From Thermomicrobium sp. CFH 73360 (GTDB lineage: Bacteria; Chloroflexota; Chloroflexia; Thermomicrobiales; Thermomicrobiaceae): 64,000 bases of DNA. The position numbers and the translations under genes are program-made. Numbering within the stretch: the first letter of the stretch is position 1; the number at the start of each line of letters is the position of its first letter. Of the stretch, positions 63,766 to 64,000 are shown in pieces. Under the pieces are notes generated by a model, which saw only the letters and a program-made list of their open reading frames with translations, was not told where the DNA came from and made no database searches. The DNA lies in contig NZ_JAMSLS010000002.1 of NCBI RefSeq assembly GCF_023806465.1, positions 620,001 to 684,000 of the forward strand, read 5' to 3'.

Positions 63766-64000
63766 ATGCCGCTTGCACCGGGCCATCGTCTACCCGATTT
63801 CGAAGCTGAGGGAATAGACGGTCAGCTGATTTCAACGCGCCGGTACTACCTGCGTTCGGGCCTGGTGGTGGTCTTCACGCATGCGTGGCCCTGCGCAGCC
63901 TGTCGAGCGTACCTTTCAGCACTGGATCAATACCTCCCAGAGTTTCGCACAGAGCGGACGGCACTGCTGGCGATCGTGCCGCTTGTACGCACCCTCGTTG
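63766..64000 (+). CDS. Peroxiredoxin/redoxin-like protein, truncated by window edge
   Basis: The ATG at 63766 opens a frame to the right edge (78 residues visible): PGHRLPDFEAEGIDGQLIS, VVVFTHAWPCAACRAYLSALDQYLPEF. This is an AhpC/TSA or redoxin domain with the active-site sequence PCAAC, a CxxC thioredoxin-like pair. It probably reduces peroxides or thiols; the class cannot be decided without the rest. 54 bp downstream of the GGDEF gene. Confidence 0.7.
   Translation, partial: MPLAPGHRLPDFEAEGIDGQLISTRRYYLRSGLVVVFTHAWPCAACRAYLSALDQYLPEFRTERTALLAIVPLVRTLV

Overview
The window looks like a chromosomal segment of a high-GC thermophilic Chloroflexota bacterium, most plausibly class Thermomicrobia (Thermomicrobium/Sphaerobacter relatives). 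This is inferred from GC-rich codon use, frequent GTG/TTG starts, the RNase Y-SpoVS pairing, an AdoCbl-dependent ribonucleotide reductase, lipoproteins with Tat-like signals, and an amidase with C-terminal repeats of a kind I associate with Chloroflexota. There is no phage, CRISPR array, intact transposon or convincing RNA gene. Genes are closely packed, with many 4-bp stop/start overlaps.

Layout. 1-4.1 kb (minus): PIN-TRAM ATPase-less RNase-like protein (runs off the left edge), PHP phosphoesterase, SpoVS, RNase Y. 4.6-8.3 kb (plus): a dipeptide/oligopeptide-type ABC importer whose binding protein and second permease carry four independent lesions. 8.5-18 kb: DUF5808-like protein, MFS exporter coupled to DUF951, a membrane protein/hydantoinase/DUF917 operon, YggT, 2-hydroxyacid dehydrogenase and M42 peptidase, a glyoxalase-fold dioxygenase and a methyltransferase. 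18.3-30 kb: a divergent oxidoreductase cluster. Leftward it has a 59-aa membrane protein, an NCS1 permease, an HdrD/GlcF-like Fe-S protein, a GlcD-like flavoprotein and a 77-aa His-tailed protein. Rightward it has two CoxL/XdhA-type molybdenum hydroxylase large subunits, followed by a convergent cytosine-deaminase-type amidohydrolase.

30-36 kb: TatA, MurJ, a stand-alone HldE-type adenylyltransferase, DUF72, GNAT, a small Cys-rich protein and an atypical receiver domain, with two gene-poor stretches of about 760 bp. 36.9-43.6 kb: a PhoB-type regulator followed by pstS-pstC-pstA-pstB-pstB-phoU-yciI, a complete phosphate uptake operon with two ATPase genes and no histidine kinase. 43.6-50.3 kb: aldehyde dehydrogenase, GH15 glucoamylase-like enzyme with a DUF2085 membrane protein, and a peptidoglycan amidase. 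50.3-56.6 kb: two DUF4870-like membrane proteins, RadC, FtsY-Ffh (SRP targeting) and a NarL-type two-component pair. 57-64 kb: class II ribonucleotide reductase NrdJ, a large membrane PAS-GGDEF protein with a degenerate EAL-like tail, and a truncated peroxiredoxin-like gene at the right edge.

The most interesting unit is the 18.3-30 kb cluster. It has two molybdenum hydroxylase catalytic subunits sharing base-identical conversion tracts, no small Fe-S or FAD partner subunit nearby, and a divergent flavin/Fe-S redox pair plus a nucleobase-type permease. It may be an undescribed transport-and-oxidation system for an N-heterocyclic compound. Functions there are inferred from families and context only.
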